From contig NZ_VTTL01000008.1 in NCBI RefSeq assembly GCF_008364685.1, forward strand, positions 62,001 through 126,000: a DNA stretch of 64,000 nt, in the 5' to 3' direction. Shown one piece after another: positions 8,226-17,858 of the stretch. The notes beneath the pieces were generated by a model. It saw only the letters and a program-made list of their open reading frames with translations. It was not told where the DNA came from and did no database searches. Positions within the stretch are counted from its first letter, which is position 1. Each line of letters begins with the position of its first letter. The DNA is from Xanthobacter oligotrophicus (GTDB lineage: Bacteria; Pseudomonadota; Alphaproteobacteria; Rhizobiales; Xanthobacteraceae). A program made the position numbers and the translations under genes.

Positions 8226-10478
8226 ATGAGGCCATTTCGACTTTCGGCGCAGGTGCCGGCTTCTGCCACACGGCCTTCATGTCTCGCGGGCGTCGCCCTC
8301 GTGTCGTCAGCGGTTTTGTCGTCAGCGATTTTGGCCTCGGTGCTTCTCGCCGGCCGCGCCGAGGCCCAGACGGCGGACGTCAGCCTCGACACCGTGAACG
8401 TGGAGGGCACGCAGGACAGCGCGGTCCTCACCGAGGGCAAGGACACTTACACGGCCTCGCAGACCACCATCGGGGTCGGCAGCCCGACGCCGGTGCGCGA
8501 GATCCCGCAATCCATCTCCACCGTCACCAGCCAGCGCATGGACGACCAGAACTTCACCCAGCTGGAGGACGCCATGCGGCGCACCACCGGCATGGTCGTG
8601 CTGGCCAACGACCAGGGCCGCTCGTCCATCTTCTCGCGCGGGTTCGAGATCGACACCCTGCTGGTCAACGGCCTGCCGGCGCCGCTCTCCTCCATCCTCG
8701 GCACCCAGCCGGACCTCTTCATCTTCGACCGGCTCGACGTGCTGAAAGGCCCCGCCGGCCTGTTCTACGGCGGCGCCGGCGGCAACAATGCGGGGCCGGG
8801 CGGCATCATCAACGGCACGCTGAAGCCGGCCACCGAAAAGTATTTCCTGAACACGGATTTGAGCTACGGCTCGTGGGACTTCCTGCGCGCGGAAGTGGAT
8901 GCAGGCGGCAAGCTCAATGAGAAGGGCACGGTGCGCGCCCGCATCGGCGGCGCCTACCAGGACCGCAACTCGTTCGTGAACTACAACGAGAACCAGGTCT
9001 GGGTCGGCTACGGCACCCTCGCCTTCGACATCACCGAGAACACCACCCTGTCGCTCTACGCCTGGCATCAGGAACGCGACATGCTGCCGTTCAACGGCCT
9101 GCCCGCCATCAATCTGGGCGGCGGCGTGGGCCAGCTGCTGAACGTGCCGCGCTCCACCTTCGTGGGCGGCCTGTGGAACCGCTTCAACAACGAGACCACC
9201 GACTATCTGGCGGAGGTGAAACACGACCTCGCCAACGGCGGCGAGGCCAAGGCCTCGCTGCGCTATTCCGACCGGAACATCGACTACAAATACGCCTATG
9301 GCGCCTCGGCCGTGAGCACCGCGGCCGCGACCCGTGGCAACTTCACCATGCAGTACACAGCGGCCAAGGTGCAGGAGACCTCGCTCTCGGGCGATGCCCA
9401 TGTGTCGACGCCGTTCACGGTACTGGGGCAGGAACACAACCTCACCGTGGGCGCCGACTTCCGCGCGGTGGACCAGACCCAGTGGGCGCCCACCTCCACC
9501 AGCCTGCCCGGCACCTACAACATCTATGCCTTCAACCCGTGGGCGGTGGCCGAGCCGGCCACCATCTACAACCGCGAGAGCGTCACCGATCCCAACCAGT
9601 ACGGGCTCTACACCCAGGCCCGCATCAACCCGCTGGACCAGGTGCACCTCATCCTCGGCGGGCGTCTCGCCTGGTATGATTCCACGTCGGACGTGACCAC
9701 CCTCACCGTCGCCACCAACAAGATCACCGCCACCTCCAGCAGCGTGGATATCGACAACAAGGTCCTGCCCTATGCGGGCTTCGTCATCGACCTGACCAAG
9801 GACGTCTCGTTCTACGGCAGCTACACCGCCACCTTCACCCCGCAGACCGAGCTGGACGCGGCCGGCGATGCGCTCCAGCCCCGGCAGGGCTACCAGTACG
9901 AGGGCGGGCTGAAGGGCTCCTTCCTCGACGGCGCGCTCAATGCCTCGGCCGCCATGTTCCTGATCCGCGACAACAACCGCGCCCTCGCCACCAACACCGC
10001 CAACGTCTACGTGGCATCCGGCGAGGTCCAGGTCTCGGGCTGGGAAGTGGAGGTCAGCGGCAAGCTGGCGCCGGGCTGGGAAATCTATGCCGGCTACACC
10101 TATTCGGAGACCGAATATCTCACCGCCACCGCGGCGCAGCTCACGGCGGGCTTCAGCACCTACACGCCGAAGCACAATTACAACCTGTGGACCAAGTACG
10201 AGTTCCAGGACCCCATGCTCAGGGGGTGGCACGTGGCCGGCGGCGTCAAGATCCTCTCCAGCTTCTACACCAAGTCCGGCGGCGTGACGCTGACCGAGAA
10301 CGGCTACACCACCGTGGACGCCCAGGTGGGCTACAAGTTCAACGACAACTGGAAGGCGACCTTCACCGCCACCAACATTCTCGACGAAGTCTACTATACC
10401 CGCGTCGGCTCCACATCCGTGTTCAACTTCTATGGCGAGCCACGCGGCTACTGGCTGAAGGTGAGCGCGAGCTACTGA
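8226..10478 (+). CDS. TonB-dependent ferric siderophore receptor
   Basis: A 750-residue outer-membrane receptor. The ATG at 8226 is preceded by GGGGAG at 8216-8221, which is better than the in-frame TTG nine codons upstream. A signal peptide ends at AEAQ. The plug domain includes PVREIPQSISTVTSQRM, SIFSRGFEIDTLLVNG and FDRLDVLKGPAGLFYG, all typical of the siderophore (FhuA/FpvA-like) subfamily. The rest is a beta-barrel ending in an aromatic final strand (YWLKVSASY). No separate N-terminal signalling domain of the FpvA/FecA kind is visible, so regulation probably runs through the AraC protein. It heads an operon with an esterase and a ferric reductase. Confidence 0.93.
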   Translation: MRPFRLSAQVPASATRPSCLAGVALVSSAVLSSAILASVLLAGRAEAQTADVSLDTVNVEGTQDSAVLTEGKDTYTASQTTIGVGSPTPVREIPQSISTVTSQRMDDQNFTQLEDAMRRTTGMVVLANDQGRSSIFSRGFEIDTLLVNGLPAPLSSILGTQPDLFIFDRLDVLKGPAGLFYGGAGGNNAGPGGIINGTLKPATEKYFLNTDLSYGSWDFLRAEVDAGGKLNEKGTVRARIGGAYQDRNSFVNYNENQVWVGYGTLAFDITENTTLSLYAWHQERDMLPFNGLPAINLGGGVGQLLNVPRSTFVGGLWNRFNNETTDYLAEVKHDLANGGEAKASLRYSDRNIDYKYAYGASAVSTAAATRGNFTMQYTAAKVQETSLSGDAHVSTPFTVLGQEHNLTVGADFRAVDQTQWAPTSTSLPGTYNIYAFNPWAVAEPATIYNRESVTDPNQYGLYTQARINPLDQVHLILGGRLAWYDSTSDVTTLTVATNKITATSSSVDIDNKVLPYAGFVIDLTKDVSFYGSYTATFTPQTELDAAGDALQPRQGYQYEGGLKGSFLDGALNASAAMFLIRDNNRALATNTANVYVASGEVQVSGWEVEVSGKLAPGWEIYAGYTYSETEYLTATAAQLTAGFSTYTPKHNYNLWTKYEFQDPMLRGWHVAGGVKILSSFYTKSGGVTLTENGYTTVDAQVGYKFNDNWKATFTATNILDEVYYTRVGSTSVFNFYGEPRGYWLKVSASY

Positions 10479-10480
10479 CT

Positions 10481-11461
10481 ATGATCCGCACCCTCGTCCA
10501 TCTGGCGGCGGCCGCCGCCACCCTTTCCACCCTCGCCGGCATCCGGCCCGCCACGGCCGAGCCGGTGACGCTGCCGGGGGTTGAGGAGCGGGCCTTCGTC
10601 TCCAGGGACGGGCTCGCCTACCGCATCTTCATCGCCGTGCCGAAGGTGCCGCCGCCGCCGGAGGGCTATCCGGTGGCCTATGTGCTGGACGGCAACTCGG
10701 TGGTGGGCACCCTCGCCGATATCGCCCGCGGCGGCACCCTCGCCCAGGGCGGGATCATGGACCCAGCGGTGCTGGTGGCCATCGGCTATCCCGGCGACGC
10801 GCCCATCAACATGCCACGGCGGGCGAAGGACCTCACGTCCGCGCCCGCCACGCCCGAGCAGGGCTCCTGGACCTATCTCACCCCCGAAGGCACCGGCGGT
10901 GCGGACGCCTTCCTCGCCTTCATCGAGGACGAGCTGAAGCCCGCCATCGCCGCATCCTTCAAGGTGAACCCGGCGCGGCAGGCGCTGATGGGCCATTCCT
11001 TCGGCGGGCTGTTCACGTTGCACGTGCTGTTCACGCAGCCTGAGGCCTTCTCCACCTATGTGGCGGCGAGCCCCTCCGTGTGGTGGGCGAATGGCGCCAT
11101 CGCGCAGGAGGAGGCGGCCTTCGCCCGCCACCTTGCCGGCCACCTGCCGAAGGAGTCGCCGACTTCGCGCAAGCGCCTCGTCCTCACCGTGGGCGCCTAC
11201 GAGCAGGAGCTGCACCCCGCCCTGCGGACCGGCGCCAACGCGGAAGCCACCGCCCGCAAGCAGGCCGAGCGCCGCATGGTGGACGGCGGGCGCGAGCTCG
11301 CCGCGCGGCTCCAGGCGCTGCCCGGCGCGCCGGTGGACGTGACCTTCACCATCTTTCCCGGCCAGACCCACGCCTCGGCCGCGCCCCACGCGCTGCTGCT
11401 GGGGCTGGAGACGTTCCTCGCGCCGCAACCCCGACAGCCACCCGTCGAGGCCGGCAAATGA
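10481..11461 (+). CDS. Periplasmic siderophore esterase-like alpha/beta hydrolase
   Basis: A 326-residue hydrolase of the Fes/IroE/PfeE (esterase D-like) family, starting 2 nt after the receptor stop. It has a Sec signal peptide ending near ATA-EP, the nucleophile elbow GHSFGG with Ser173, and a late FPGQTHAS that supplies the catalytic His. IroE and PfeE cut tri-catechol lactone siderophores in the periplasm to release iron or ease import. The position between receptor and reductase genes strongly suggests such a role; the actual siderophore is not identified. Confidence 0.85.
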   Translation: MIRTLVHLAAAAATLSTLAGIRPATAEPVTLPGVEERAFVSRDGLAYRIFIAVPKVPPPPEGYPVAYVLDGNSVVGTLADIARGGTLAQGGIMDPAVLVAIGYPGDAPINMPRRAKDLTSAPATPEQGSWTYLTPEGTGGADAFLAFIEDELKPAIAASFKVNPARQALMGHSFGGLFTLHVLFTQPEAFSTYVAASPSVWWANGAIAQEEAAFARHLAGHLPKESPTSRKRLVLTVGAYEQELHPALRTGANAEATARKQAERRMVDGGRELAARLQALPGAPVDVTFTIFPGQTHASAAPHALLLGLETFLAPQPRQPPVEAGK

Positions 11462-12303
11462 GCACGCTGATGACAGCCGAACCGCGCGCGGCGCGCTATC
11501 GCGGCATCCGTGTGCTGGAAGTGCTGCGCACCGAGCAGATCACGCCGCGCCTGCGCCGCATCGTGCTGGGCGGCGCGGAGATCGAGGGCTTCGGCACCGG
11601 CCCCAACATCAAGCTGCTGATCCCGCCCGAAGGGGTGCAGCACCCCCAATGGCCCCTCGCCGGGGCGGACGGGCGCGCCATCTGGCCGGCCGAGGGGTTC
11701 AGGCCGGCGGTGCGCACCTTCTCGGTGCGCCGGTTCGATCCGCTGCGCGGGGAAGTGTCGGTGGACTTCGCCTGCCACGGCGGGCACGGCCCCGCCGCGC
11801 GCTTTGCCCGGCGCGCCCGGCCGGGCGATGTGGTGGGGGTCGGCGGGCCGGGCGGGCGCACCCTGCCGCCGGCGGATTTCCACATCCTCGCCGGCGATGC
11901 TTGCGGCCTGCCCTCCATCGCCGCCATCCTCGAAAACCTGCCGTCCCACGCGCAGGGCGCGGCCCTGCTGGAGGTGGAGGACGAAGCCGATGCGCTCGCG
12001 CTCCACAAGCCCGACGGCGTGAGCCTGACGTGGCTCTACCGGCGCGGCGCGCCAGCCGGGACCACCACGCTCATCGCCGATGGGATCCGCGCGCTCCGGG
12101 TGCCGGAGGGCCTCGCCGTCTCGGCCTGGATCGCGGCGGAATCCGCCGCCGTGCGGGACGCGCGGACGCACCTTGTCAACGAGCGACAGGTGGCGCGCGC
12201 CGCGGTGGTGGCCATCGGCTACTGGAAGCGCGGCATCGCCGAGCCCGATTACGACGCCGCCTTCCGCCACGACCGCGAGGAGGAGCCGCAGCCAGCCGGC
12301 TAA
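11458..12303 (+). CDS. Siderophore-interacting protein (FAD-dependent ferric-siderophore reductase)
   Basis: A 281-residue SIP/ViuB/YqjH family protein. The start ATG overlaps the esterase stop (ATGA). The FAD-binding barrel carries the family motif RTFSVRRFD, and the C-terminal NAD(P)H-binding half shows HILAGDACGLPSIAAILENL and a late AAVVAIGYWKRG. It acts in the cytoplasm, reducing Fe(III) from the imported siderophore to release Fe(II). With the receptor and esterase it completes the iron-release pathway of the locus. Confidence 0.92.
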   Translation: MSTLMTAEPRAARYRGIRVLEVLRTEQITPRLRRIVLGGAEIEGFGTGPNIKLLIPPEGVQHPQWPLAGADGRAIWPAEGFRPAVRTFSVRRFDPLRGEVSVDFACHGGHGPAARFARRARPGDVVGVGGPGGRTLPPADFHILAGDACGLPSIAAILENLPSHAQGAALLEVEDEADALALHKPDGVSLTWLYRRGAPAGTTTLIADGIRALRVPEGLAVSAWIAAESAAVRDARTHLVNERQVARAAVVAIGYWKRGIAEPDYDAAFRHDREEEPQPAG

Positions 12304-12332
12304 CCCGCCCCCGGATTCGAAACCGTCTGCGC

Positions 12333-13271
12333 TCAGAGCCGCACGAAGGCGGCCATCATTGCGGCGTAGAGGGCGAGGATGACGCCGATGCCAAGCGCAT
12401 TGGTGCGCGGCGATGCCGCCTGCACCCACCAGTCGAAGCGGCGGCTGGCCCAGGGCACGAGGCGGGCGAGCATCAGCACGCTCGCCCCGTTGCCGATGAA
12501 CAGCGCCACCGCGAACGGCAGCCCGGCCCGGTCCATGAGCAGCGGGATCTGCACCAGCTGGCCGAACAGGAACACCACCGGATAGAGCATGAGCAGAACC
12601 AGCATGTTCTGCTTCCACGGCGCCGGCGGCTTGCCCTTGGGCGCGGAGAACCATTGCTCGAAGCCGGTGCGCACGGTGCGGGTGTGGAACTCCTCGATGA
12701 AGGCTCGCGCCTCCTCCAGCATGGCGGTGCGCTGGGGCGAGCCGAGCCAGGATTCCAGATGCTCCTGGGTATCGAAGCGCAGGATCGCCAGGAAATCCTC
12801 CTGCACGCCGGGAATGGGCGCCTCCAGCCGGTAGCCCTCGAAGCCCGGCGCGCGGCTCTGCAGCGCCGTCATGCGCTGTTCCCAGGCGCGATAGGCCGCC
12901 TCCTGCCCGCTTTTCAGCCGGGTGGAGATGACCACCGACACCGGCGAGGGCAGCACCCCGGCGGCGCCGTCGCGCACCAGGTGCACGTCGTCGCGCCCCG
13001 CCAGCATCTGCTGCACGCCGGAGATGCGCGCAAGGCGCTCCGGCGACTTCAGCCAGCCCACCGCATCCTGCGTGCTGGCGAAGCGCTGGAGGATCACCCA
13101 ATCCACCTGCGCCGGCGGCGCGGGGGGCGCCACCGATTGCTCGATGAAGCCGGGAAAGCCGGCGATCACGCGCTTGGTCTCCTCCTGCCAGTCGGCGAAG
13201 GCGTGGTCCTGGCCCTTCAGCACCCGCGTCTGCGTGACGATGGTGACCGAGCCTTCGGGCGCCCCGCTCAT
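12333..13271 (-). CDS. Membrane-anchored protein with two antibiotic-biosynthesis-monooxygenase-like domains
   Basis: A 312-residue protein with two ABM/ferredoxin-like domains (about residues 8-100 and 110-205), followed by about three membrane helices (LLMLYPVVFLFGQLVQ and onwards). The ATG overlaps the stop of the Mo-hydroxylase gene (ATGA), so it is translationally coupled as the third gene of that operon. ABM domains act in quinone or heme oxidation, or as small ligand-binding dimers. This two-domain membrane form is widespread but has no defined reaction that I know of. Co-occurrence with the molybdenum enzyme suggests a helper or redox role, which is inference. Confidence 0.75.
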   Translation of the reverse strand: MSGAPEGSVTIVTQTRVLKGQDHAFADWQEETKRVIAGFPGFIEQSVAPPAPPAQVDWVILQRFASTQDAVGWLKSPERLARISGVQQMLAGRDDVHLVRDGAAGVLPSPVSVVISTRLKSGQEAAYRAWEQRMTALQSRAPGFEGYRLEAPIPGVQEDFLAILRFDTQEHLESWLGSPQRTAMLEEARAFIEEFHTRTVRTGFEQWFSAPKGKPPAPWKQNMLVLLMLYPVVFLFGQLVQIPLLMDRAGLPFAVALFIGNGASVLMLARLVPWASRRFDWWVQAASPRTNALGIGVILALYAAMMAAFVRL

Positions 13272-16003
13272 CTGGGCGCGTCCGCCGCCCGGCCGAGCCG
13301 GTCGAAGATGCGGTCGGGGGTGAAAGGCAGGTGGGCAAAGCGCACGCCGGTGGCTTGGGCCAGCGCGTTCGCCACCGCCGGCGCCACCGCGTTGATGGCG
13401 CATTCGCCCTGGGCCTTGGCGCCCAGCGGGCCGATGGTGTCGTGGGTGTCGGCGAACAGCACGGTGGTGCGCGGCGTGTCGGCGAAGGCGGGGATGTGGT
13501 AGTTGCGCAGCGCCGCGTTCACCACATTGCCCTGCGCGTCATGCACCATGTGCTCGGTGAGCGCCCAGCCCAGCCCCATGGCCACAGCGCCCTCGATCTG
13601 CCCCCGGCATTGCAACGGGTTGATGAGGCGGCCGATGTCGGCCGCATGCACGCTGTGGAGGATGCGGATCTCCCCCGTCACCCGGTGCACGGCAAGCCGC
13701 ACCCCCTGCACGTTGAAGCCGATGGTGCGTGGCGAGAGATAGGCCTTGCGCTTGGCCTCCAGGCGATGGCCCTCGGCGGCGGCGAGCCGGTAGAGTTCCG
13801 CGAGCGGGATGCGCGCCGTGGCGCTTTCCACCGCGTCGGCCGACAGCCGCCAGTCCTCCGGCGCCGTGTTGGTGCGGCGCGCGGCATAGCCGAGGATCTC
13901 GGCCGCCAGCGCCCGCGCCGTCAGCTCCACCGCCTGCCCGGCCACCACCGTGCCGGTGCTGGCAAAGGTGCCGGTGTCGTAGGGGGCCAGATCGGTGTCG
14001 GCATTGATGATGGCGATGGCGTCGGCTCGCGTGCCCAGCACCGCGGCCGCGATCTGGCGATGGGCGGTGACCGAGCCGTTGCCCATCTCGGTGGAACCCA
14101 CGGCGAGGTGATAGGTCCCGTCCGCCAGCAGCCGCATCTCGCCGCCGGAACGATGCTCGGTGGGCGGCCCGGCCTCCAGCACCGCCAGCGCCACGCCGGT
14201 GCCCTCGGCCCAGTCGCCTTCGGGCGCCCGCTCGCCCTTGCCGCTGGCGAGTTCCGCTTCCACGAGGTCGAGGCACTGGTCCAGCCCGTAGCTGCCGAAG
14301 GACACGTCGCTCGGCTCGGCCCACACCGACTGGATCACGTCGTCCGGCCGGATCATGTTCGCGCGGCGGATGGCAAAGGGGTCGATGCCGAGCTTGGCTG
14401 CGAGGTCGTCCAGCGCGCATTCGATGGCGAACGAGGTCTGCGAGGCGCCATAGCCGCGAAAGCCACCGCCGGGGATGACGTTGGTATAGACCGCGTGGCC
14501 CTCGGCCTTCTTGGCAGGGCAGCGATAGGCGGCGAGCGGGCTGCCCAGCGCCGCCGCCAGCGTCTCCCCGCCATGGCCGCCATAGGCGCCGGTGTTGGAG
14601 ACCACATGCACCTCCAGCGCCGTCAGCGTGCCGTCCGCCGTGGCGCCGATCTTCACCCGCGTGGTCATCTGGTGGCGGGTGGTGGCGCCGAGGAATTCCT
14701 CGGGCCGGGTGAACTCCCACTTCACCGGCCGGCCGAGCTTGAGCGTGGCGAACACGCACAGATCTTCCGTCAGCATCTCCTGCTTGCCGCCGAAGCCGCC
14801 GCCGACCCGCTCGGTGAACACATGCAGGTCGTGCGGGAAGATGCCGAACAGATAGCAGAGCTTCTTGTGGGTGATGAACGGCGCCTGGGTGGAGGTGCGC
14901 ACATGGATGCGCCCGTCGCCGTCGCGCCAGGCGATGGAGCCGTGGGTTTCAAGATGCGCGTGCTGCACGCGAGAGGTGGAATAGGTCTGCTCATGGACCA
15001 CGGCGGCCGCCGCGAAGCCCTCGGCGACGCTGCCCACCTCGCCCTTGATGGCGAGGAAGACATTGCCCCGCGCCGCGCCGCCGATGCCGTCATTGCCGGG
15101 ATGCAGCAGGGGCGCGCCCTCGGCCATGGCCTCGACCGGATCGAACACGGCGGGCAGGATCTCGTAGTCCACCTCCAGCGCCCGGCAGCCGGCCTCGGCC
15201 GCGCCCTCGGTTTCCGCCACCACGGCGGCGATGCGCTGGCCGACGAAGCGGGCCACCTCGTCGAGGATGAGGGTGTCGTCGGGATCGACCAGATGGTCCT
15301 CGTGGGTGGCAGTGCTGAAGAGCTTGTTCGGCACGTCCTCGTGGGTGAACACCGCCACCACGCCGGGGATGGCCAGCGCCTTCGCCTTGTCGATGCGCAG
15401 GATGCGCGCATGGGCGTGGGGCGAGCGCAGCACCTTCAGGTGCAGGAGGCCGTGGAGCGCGGGATCTGTGGCGTCCACGTCCATGGTGTAGCGCGCATGG
15501 CCGGTGACGATGCCGGCGCTGAACGGATTGGGCAGGCTGGCGCCACAGGCCGCGCCGGCCACGTCCGCCTCAGTGGCGCCCACGCCATGGACCGCATCAG
15601 CGATGGACCGATAGCCGGTGCAGCGGCACAGATTGCCCTTCAGCGCGCGCGGCAGGTCGGCGCGCTGGGCGTCATCGAGGGCGGCGACCGTCATGATCAT
15701 GCCGGCGGCGCAGAAGCCGCACTGGAACGCCTGCGCCTCCAGAAACGCCTGCTGCACCGGATGCAGGTCGTTGCCCGGCGCGAGGCCCTGCACGGTGGTG
15801 ACCTGACGCCCCTTCGCCCGGAAGGCGGGCATGAGGCAGGAATGCACCGGGCGCCCGTCGAGCCACACGGTGCAGGCGCCGCAATCCCCCGCGTCGCAGC
15901 CCTTCTTCACCCCCAGCGCGCCGCTCTCGCGCAGGAAGGTGCGCAGGCACTGGCCGGGACGCGGCTCGGAGGAAACGGTCCGCCCGTCGATGCTGTAGGT
16001 CAC
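13268..16003 (-). CDS. Molybdenum hydroxylase with fused 2Fe-2S and molybdopterin subunits (xanthine dehydrogenase/aldehyde oxidase family)
   Basis: A 911-residue fusion. Residues about 1-150 form the iron-sulfur subunit, with a plant-type 2Fe-2S set ([21 protein letters not shown]) and a second cluster (CGFC ... CRCTGY). The rest is the Mo-cofactor subunit with [19 protein letters not shown] and the catalytic-Glu segment [13 protein letters not shown]. The GTG at 16003 overlaps the stop of the FAD gene (GTGA), which decides the start. The fused order resembles Mop-type aldehyde oxidoreductases more than split XdhAB. The substrate cannot be deduced: purines, nicotinate-like heterocycles or aldehydes all remain possible. 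No XdhC-type maturation gene lies next to it. Confidence 0.9.
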   Translation of the reverse strand: MTYSIDGRTVSSEPRPGQCLRTFLRESGALGVKKGCDAGDCGACTVWLDGRPVHSCLMPAFRAKGRQVTTVQGLAPGNDLHPVQQAFLEAQAFQCGFCAAGMIMTVAALDDAQRADLPRALKGNLCRCTGYRSIADAVHGVGATEADVAGAACGASLPNPFSAGIVTGHARYTMDVDATDPALHGLLHLKVLRSPHAHARILRIDKAKALAIPGVVAVFTHEDVPNKLFSTATHEDHLVDPDDTLILDEVARFVGQRIAAVVAETEGAAEAGCRALEVDYEILPAVFDPVEAMAEGAPLLHPGNDGIGGAARGNVFLAIKGEVGSVAEGFAAAAVVHEQTYSTSRVQHAHLETHGSIAWRDGDGRIHVRTSTQAPFITHKKLCYLFGIFPHDLHVFTERVGGGFGGKQEMLTEDLCVFATLKLGRPVKWEFTRPEEFLGATTRHQMTTRVKIGATADGTLTALEVHVVSNTGAYGGHGGETLAAALGSPLAAYRCPAKKAEGHAVYTNVIPGGGFRGYGASQTSFAIECALDDLAAKLGIDPFAIRRANMIRPDDVIQSVWAEPSDVSFGSYGLDQCLDLVEAELASGKGERAPEGDWAEGTGVALAVLEAGPPTEHRSGGEMRLLADGTYHLAVGSTEMGNGSVTAHRQIAAAVLGTRADAIAIINADTDLAPYDTGTFASTGTVVAGQAVELTARALAAEILGYAARRTNTAPEDWRLSADAVESATARIPLAELYRLAAAEGHRLEAKRKAYLSPRTIGFNVQGVRLAVHRVTGEIRILHSVHAADIGRLINPLQCRGQIEGAVAMGLGWALTEHMVHDAQGNVVNAALRNYHIPAFADTPRTTVLFADTHDTIGPLGAKAQGECAINAVAPAVANALAQATGVRFAHLPFTPDRIFDRLGRAADAPR

Positions 16004-16830
16004 GCCACGCCCCCGGATGCTGCAAGTTCGGCGCGGATCTCTTCCGCGAAATGCATGGTGAGATGGCGCTTGTAGGCGGGCGTACCGTTGACGTCGTCGA
16101 ACCAGCCATCGGCCGGGATCGCCGCCGCGAGCGCGGCCTGCACCTCCTGCGCGCTCGGCGTCGCCGCGAAGCGCAATTGCACCGGGCGCGGAGTGGCGGC
16201 GGTGATGGTGAGGACAAGATCGCCCTGCGGCCCGCTGGTGCCGATGAGCAGCGCCGCCGAGCGCCCGAGCTTGGTCAGCGACGCCCGGCGCAGGGCGAAG
16301 CGCCGCTTCAGGGCCGCCGCCGGAATATGGATGGCGCGCAGCAATTCGCCGGACCTAAGCACATTGGCATGGTTGCCGGTGACGAAATCCACCGCCGCCA
16401 CCGAGCGCGGCGCGCCGGCGCGGGGCCACAGCACGTAAGTAGCTTCCAGCGCCACGGTGAGGGCGACCATGGCTCCAGCCGGCAGGGACATGCAGATGTT
16501 GCCGCCCACGGTGGCGACACCGGCCACCTTGAACGACATGAGCAGCGCGTGGGCGCAGTCCCGCAGCAAAGGCGCGGCGGTCCAGTCCGGCGGGGCGGCG
16601 AAATCGGCGAGGGCGCCGATGGTGGCGGTGGCCGCGATCTCCAGTCCCGCGTCCGACGCCACCATCGGCGGCCAGTCGAGGCCGAACAGGTCCACCAGCG
16701 TGTCGATGCCGGGCTGCGGCTCGGACATGAGCCAGGTGCCGCCGGACAGCCAGGCGTGGCCCGCGGGCCAATCGGCAACCTCGTCAGCGCTGGAGGGCGA
16801 CTTGACCTGCCGCACGGTGTTCAAATCCAT
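16000..16830 (-). CDS. FAD-binding subunit of the molybdenum hydroxylase
   Basis: A 276-residue CoxM/XdhB-type flavoprotein, first gene of the minus-strand operon. It has the FAD-binding segment HAWLSGGTWLMSEPQPGIDT near the N-terminus, the second loop VGGNICMSLPAGAMV, and a C-terminal CO-dehydrogenase flavoprotein-like domain (about residues 170-270). It would pass electrons from the Fe-S clusters of the fused partner to NAD or another acceptor. The gap upstream is shared with the divergent plus-strand operon starting at 17274. Confidence 0.88.
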   Translation of the reverse strand: MDLNTVRQVKSPSSADEVADWPAGHAWLSGGTWLMSEPQPGIDTLVDLFGLDWPPMVASDAGLEIAATATIGALADFAAPPDWTAAPLLRDCAHALLMSFKVAGVATVGGNICMSLPAGAMVALTVALEATYVLWPRAGAPRSVAAVDFVTGNHANVLRSGELLRAIHIPAAALKRRFALRRASLTKLGRSAALLIGTSGPQGDLVLTITAATPRPVQLRFAATPSAQEVQAALAAAIPADGWFDDVNGTPAYKRHLTMHFAEEIRAELAASGGVA

Positions 16831-17273
16831 TCGTCGTTCCGCCTTGGCCGCCGCAGGACAGGTTTTGCTAGAAAATCGGGCGCGGGAAATCAGGCCGTTT
16901 ATCGAGACGGCAATGCGCTTTCTCGCCCGAAAAGCAGAAATAAAGATCCGTCAAAGAAAAAGGCGGCGCACATCTGCGCCGCTAGAGCCGCACCGATCGG
17001 TGTGCACACATTCGTTTCCCCGCCCCTCCGGCCCCTTGGGCGCCGGCATTGATCTTTGTTCTATTTCAACGCTACCACGCCCTCCCGGCCGCAGCCAAGG
17101 GGCGTCTGGCGCGCGTCACCAGCGGCGAGGGGGTGCCGGGGTCCGGTCCGGCGCCGCACCCCGGTGCCTCGAAATCGCCTGAGTTTCTCCCCCGACTGAC
17201 CCTCATCCCGTAAGCAGGACGTAAGCTTGCCCCCGCAAGGTCCGCTCAACCTGAAGAACAAGGATGAGCGGAC
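16831..17273. other. Divergent intergenic region (443 nt), no gene seen
   Basis: This separates the Mo-hydroxylase operon (minus) from the acyl-ligase/diiron-enzyme operon (plus) and must hold both promoters. The part next to 16860-16980 is relatively AT-rich and the rest is GC-rich. I found no clear -35/-10 pair, operator dyad or small ORF that I would defend. Before 17274 a weak ribosome site, AAGGA, is visible about 11 nt upstream. Confidence 0.5.
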
Positions 17274-17858
17274 ATGAGTTCAGCCTGCATTGTCCGACCG
17301 CTCGACGATGAGCGTGCCGAAGTCGAAGCCTTTATTGCGCAGGTCTACGCCTTCCAGTTCGACGCGAAGCTCGATCACTTTGCCGAACAGCTGATCTTCC
17401 GGCGCGACGCGAGGGGAAACCTCTCCTGCGCCGCCGGCCTGCGGGTCGCCGCCGACGGCTTCTTCTCGGAAGCCTACCTGAGGGAACCGGTGGAAGGTGC
17501 GCTGGCGCGGGCCACCGGCCGACGGGTGGCGCGGGAGGATGTGTTCGAGGTCACCACCCTTGCCAGCCGCTCGCCCCGCGAACTGTCCGCCTTCATCGAC
17601 GACATCATCGCCTTCGGCGCGCGCAACGGCCACAGCTGGGCCTTCTTCACCCTCACCCGGCGCCTCAGCCTGCTGGTGCAGCGCCGCAACCTCGCGCCCA
17701 TCCCCCTCGCCGACGCCGATCCGCGCCGGGTCGCCGACCCCGCCGCCTGGGGGCGCTATTACGAGACCGAGCCGAAGGTCTATGGCGTCTGCGGCGCGCG
17801 CCTCACCGGCCGCAGTGCCCACGTGGTGGAGGCTTCGCCCCATGCGCAGCTTCTTTGA
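17274..17858 (+). CDS. Thermostable-hemolysin-family protein (T_hemolysin)
   Basis: A 194-residue protein matching the thermostable hemolysin family, named after Vibrio delta-VPH. Typical features are the N-terminal PLDDERAEVEAFIAQVYAFQ, a central LRVAADGFFSEAYL, and EVTTLASRSPRELSAFI. No signal peptide is present. Despite its name the family resembles acyltransferase (GNAT or autoinducer-synthase-like) folds, as far as I recall, and a cytoplasmic acyl-transfer role fits the operon better than lysis. It is first in a tightly overlapping operon with an acyl-AMP ligase, so it may use activated acyl groups. Function in this organism is unknown. Confidence 0.8.
   Translation: MSSACIVRPLDDERAEVEAFIAQVYAFQFDAKLDHFAEQLIFRRDARGNLSCAAGLRVAADGFFSEAYLREPVEGALARATGRRVAREDVFEVTTLASRSPRELSAFIDDIIAFGARNGHSWAFFTLTRRLSLLVQRRNLAPIPLADADPRRVADPAAWGRYYETEPKVYGVCGARLTGRSAHVVEASPHAQLL

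Noticed and set aside
8199-10478. Start of the receptor at TTG 8199
   Set aside because: GGGGAG before ATG 8226 and a better signal peptide favour the later start.
13331-16075. Long plus-strand open frame of over 900 codons
   Set aside because: It lies antisense to the Mo-hydroxylase and FAD genes, and its product is His/Arg/Gly-rich without any family motif; such frames arise from the codon bias of GC-rich DNA.
17274-17858. Interpretation of the first operon gene as a toxin
   Set aside because: The name 'thermostable hemolysin' is historical; the protein has no signal peptide or membrane segment and lies in a biosynthetic-looking operon.
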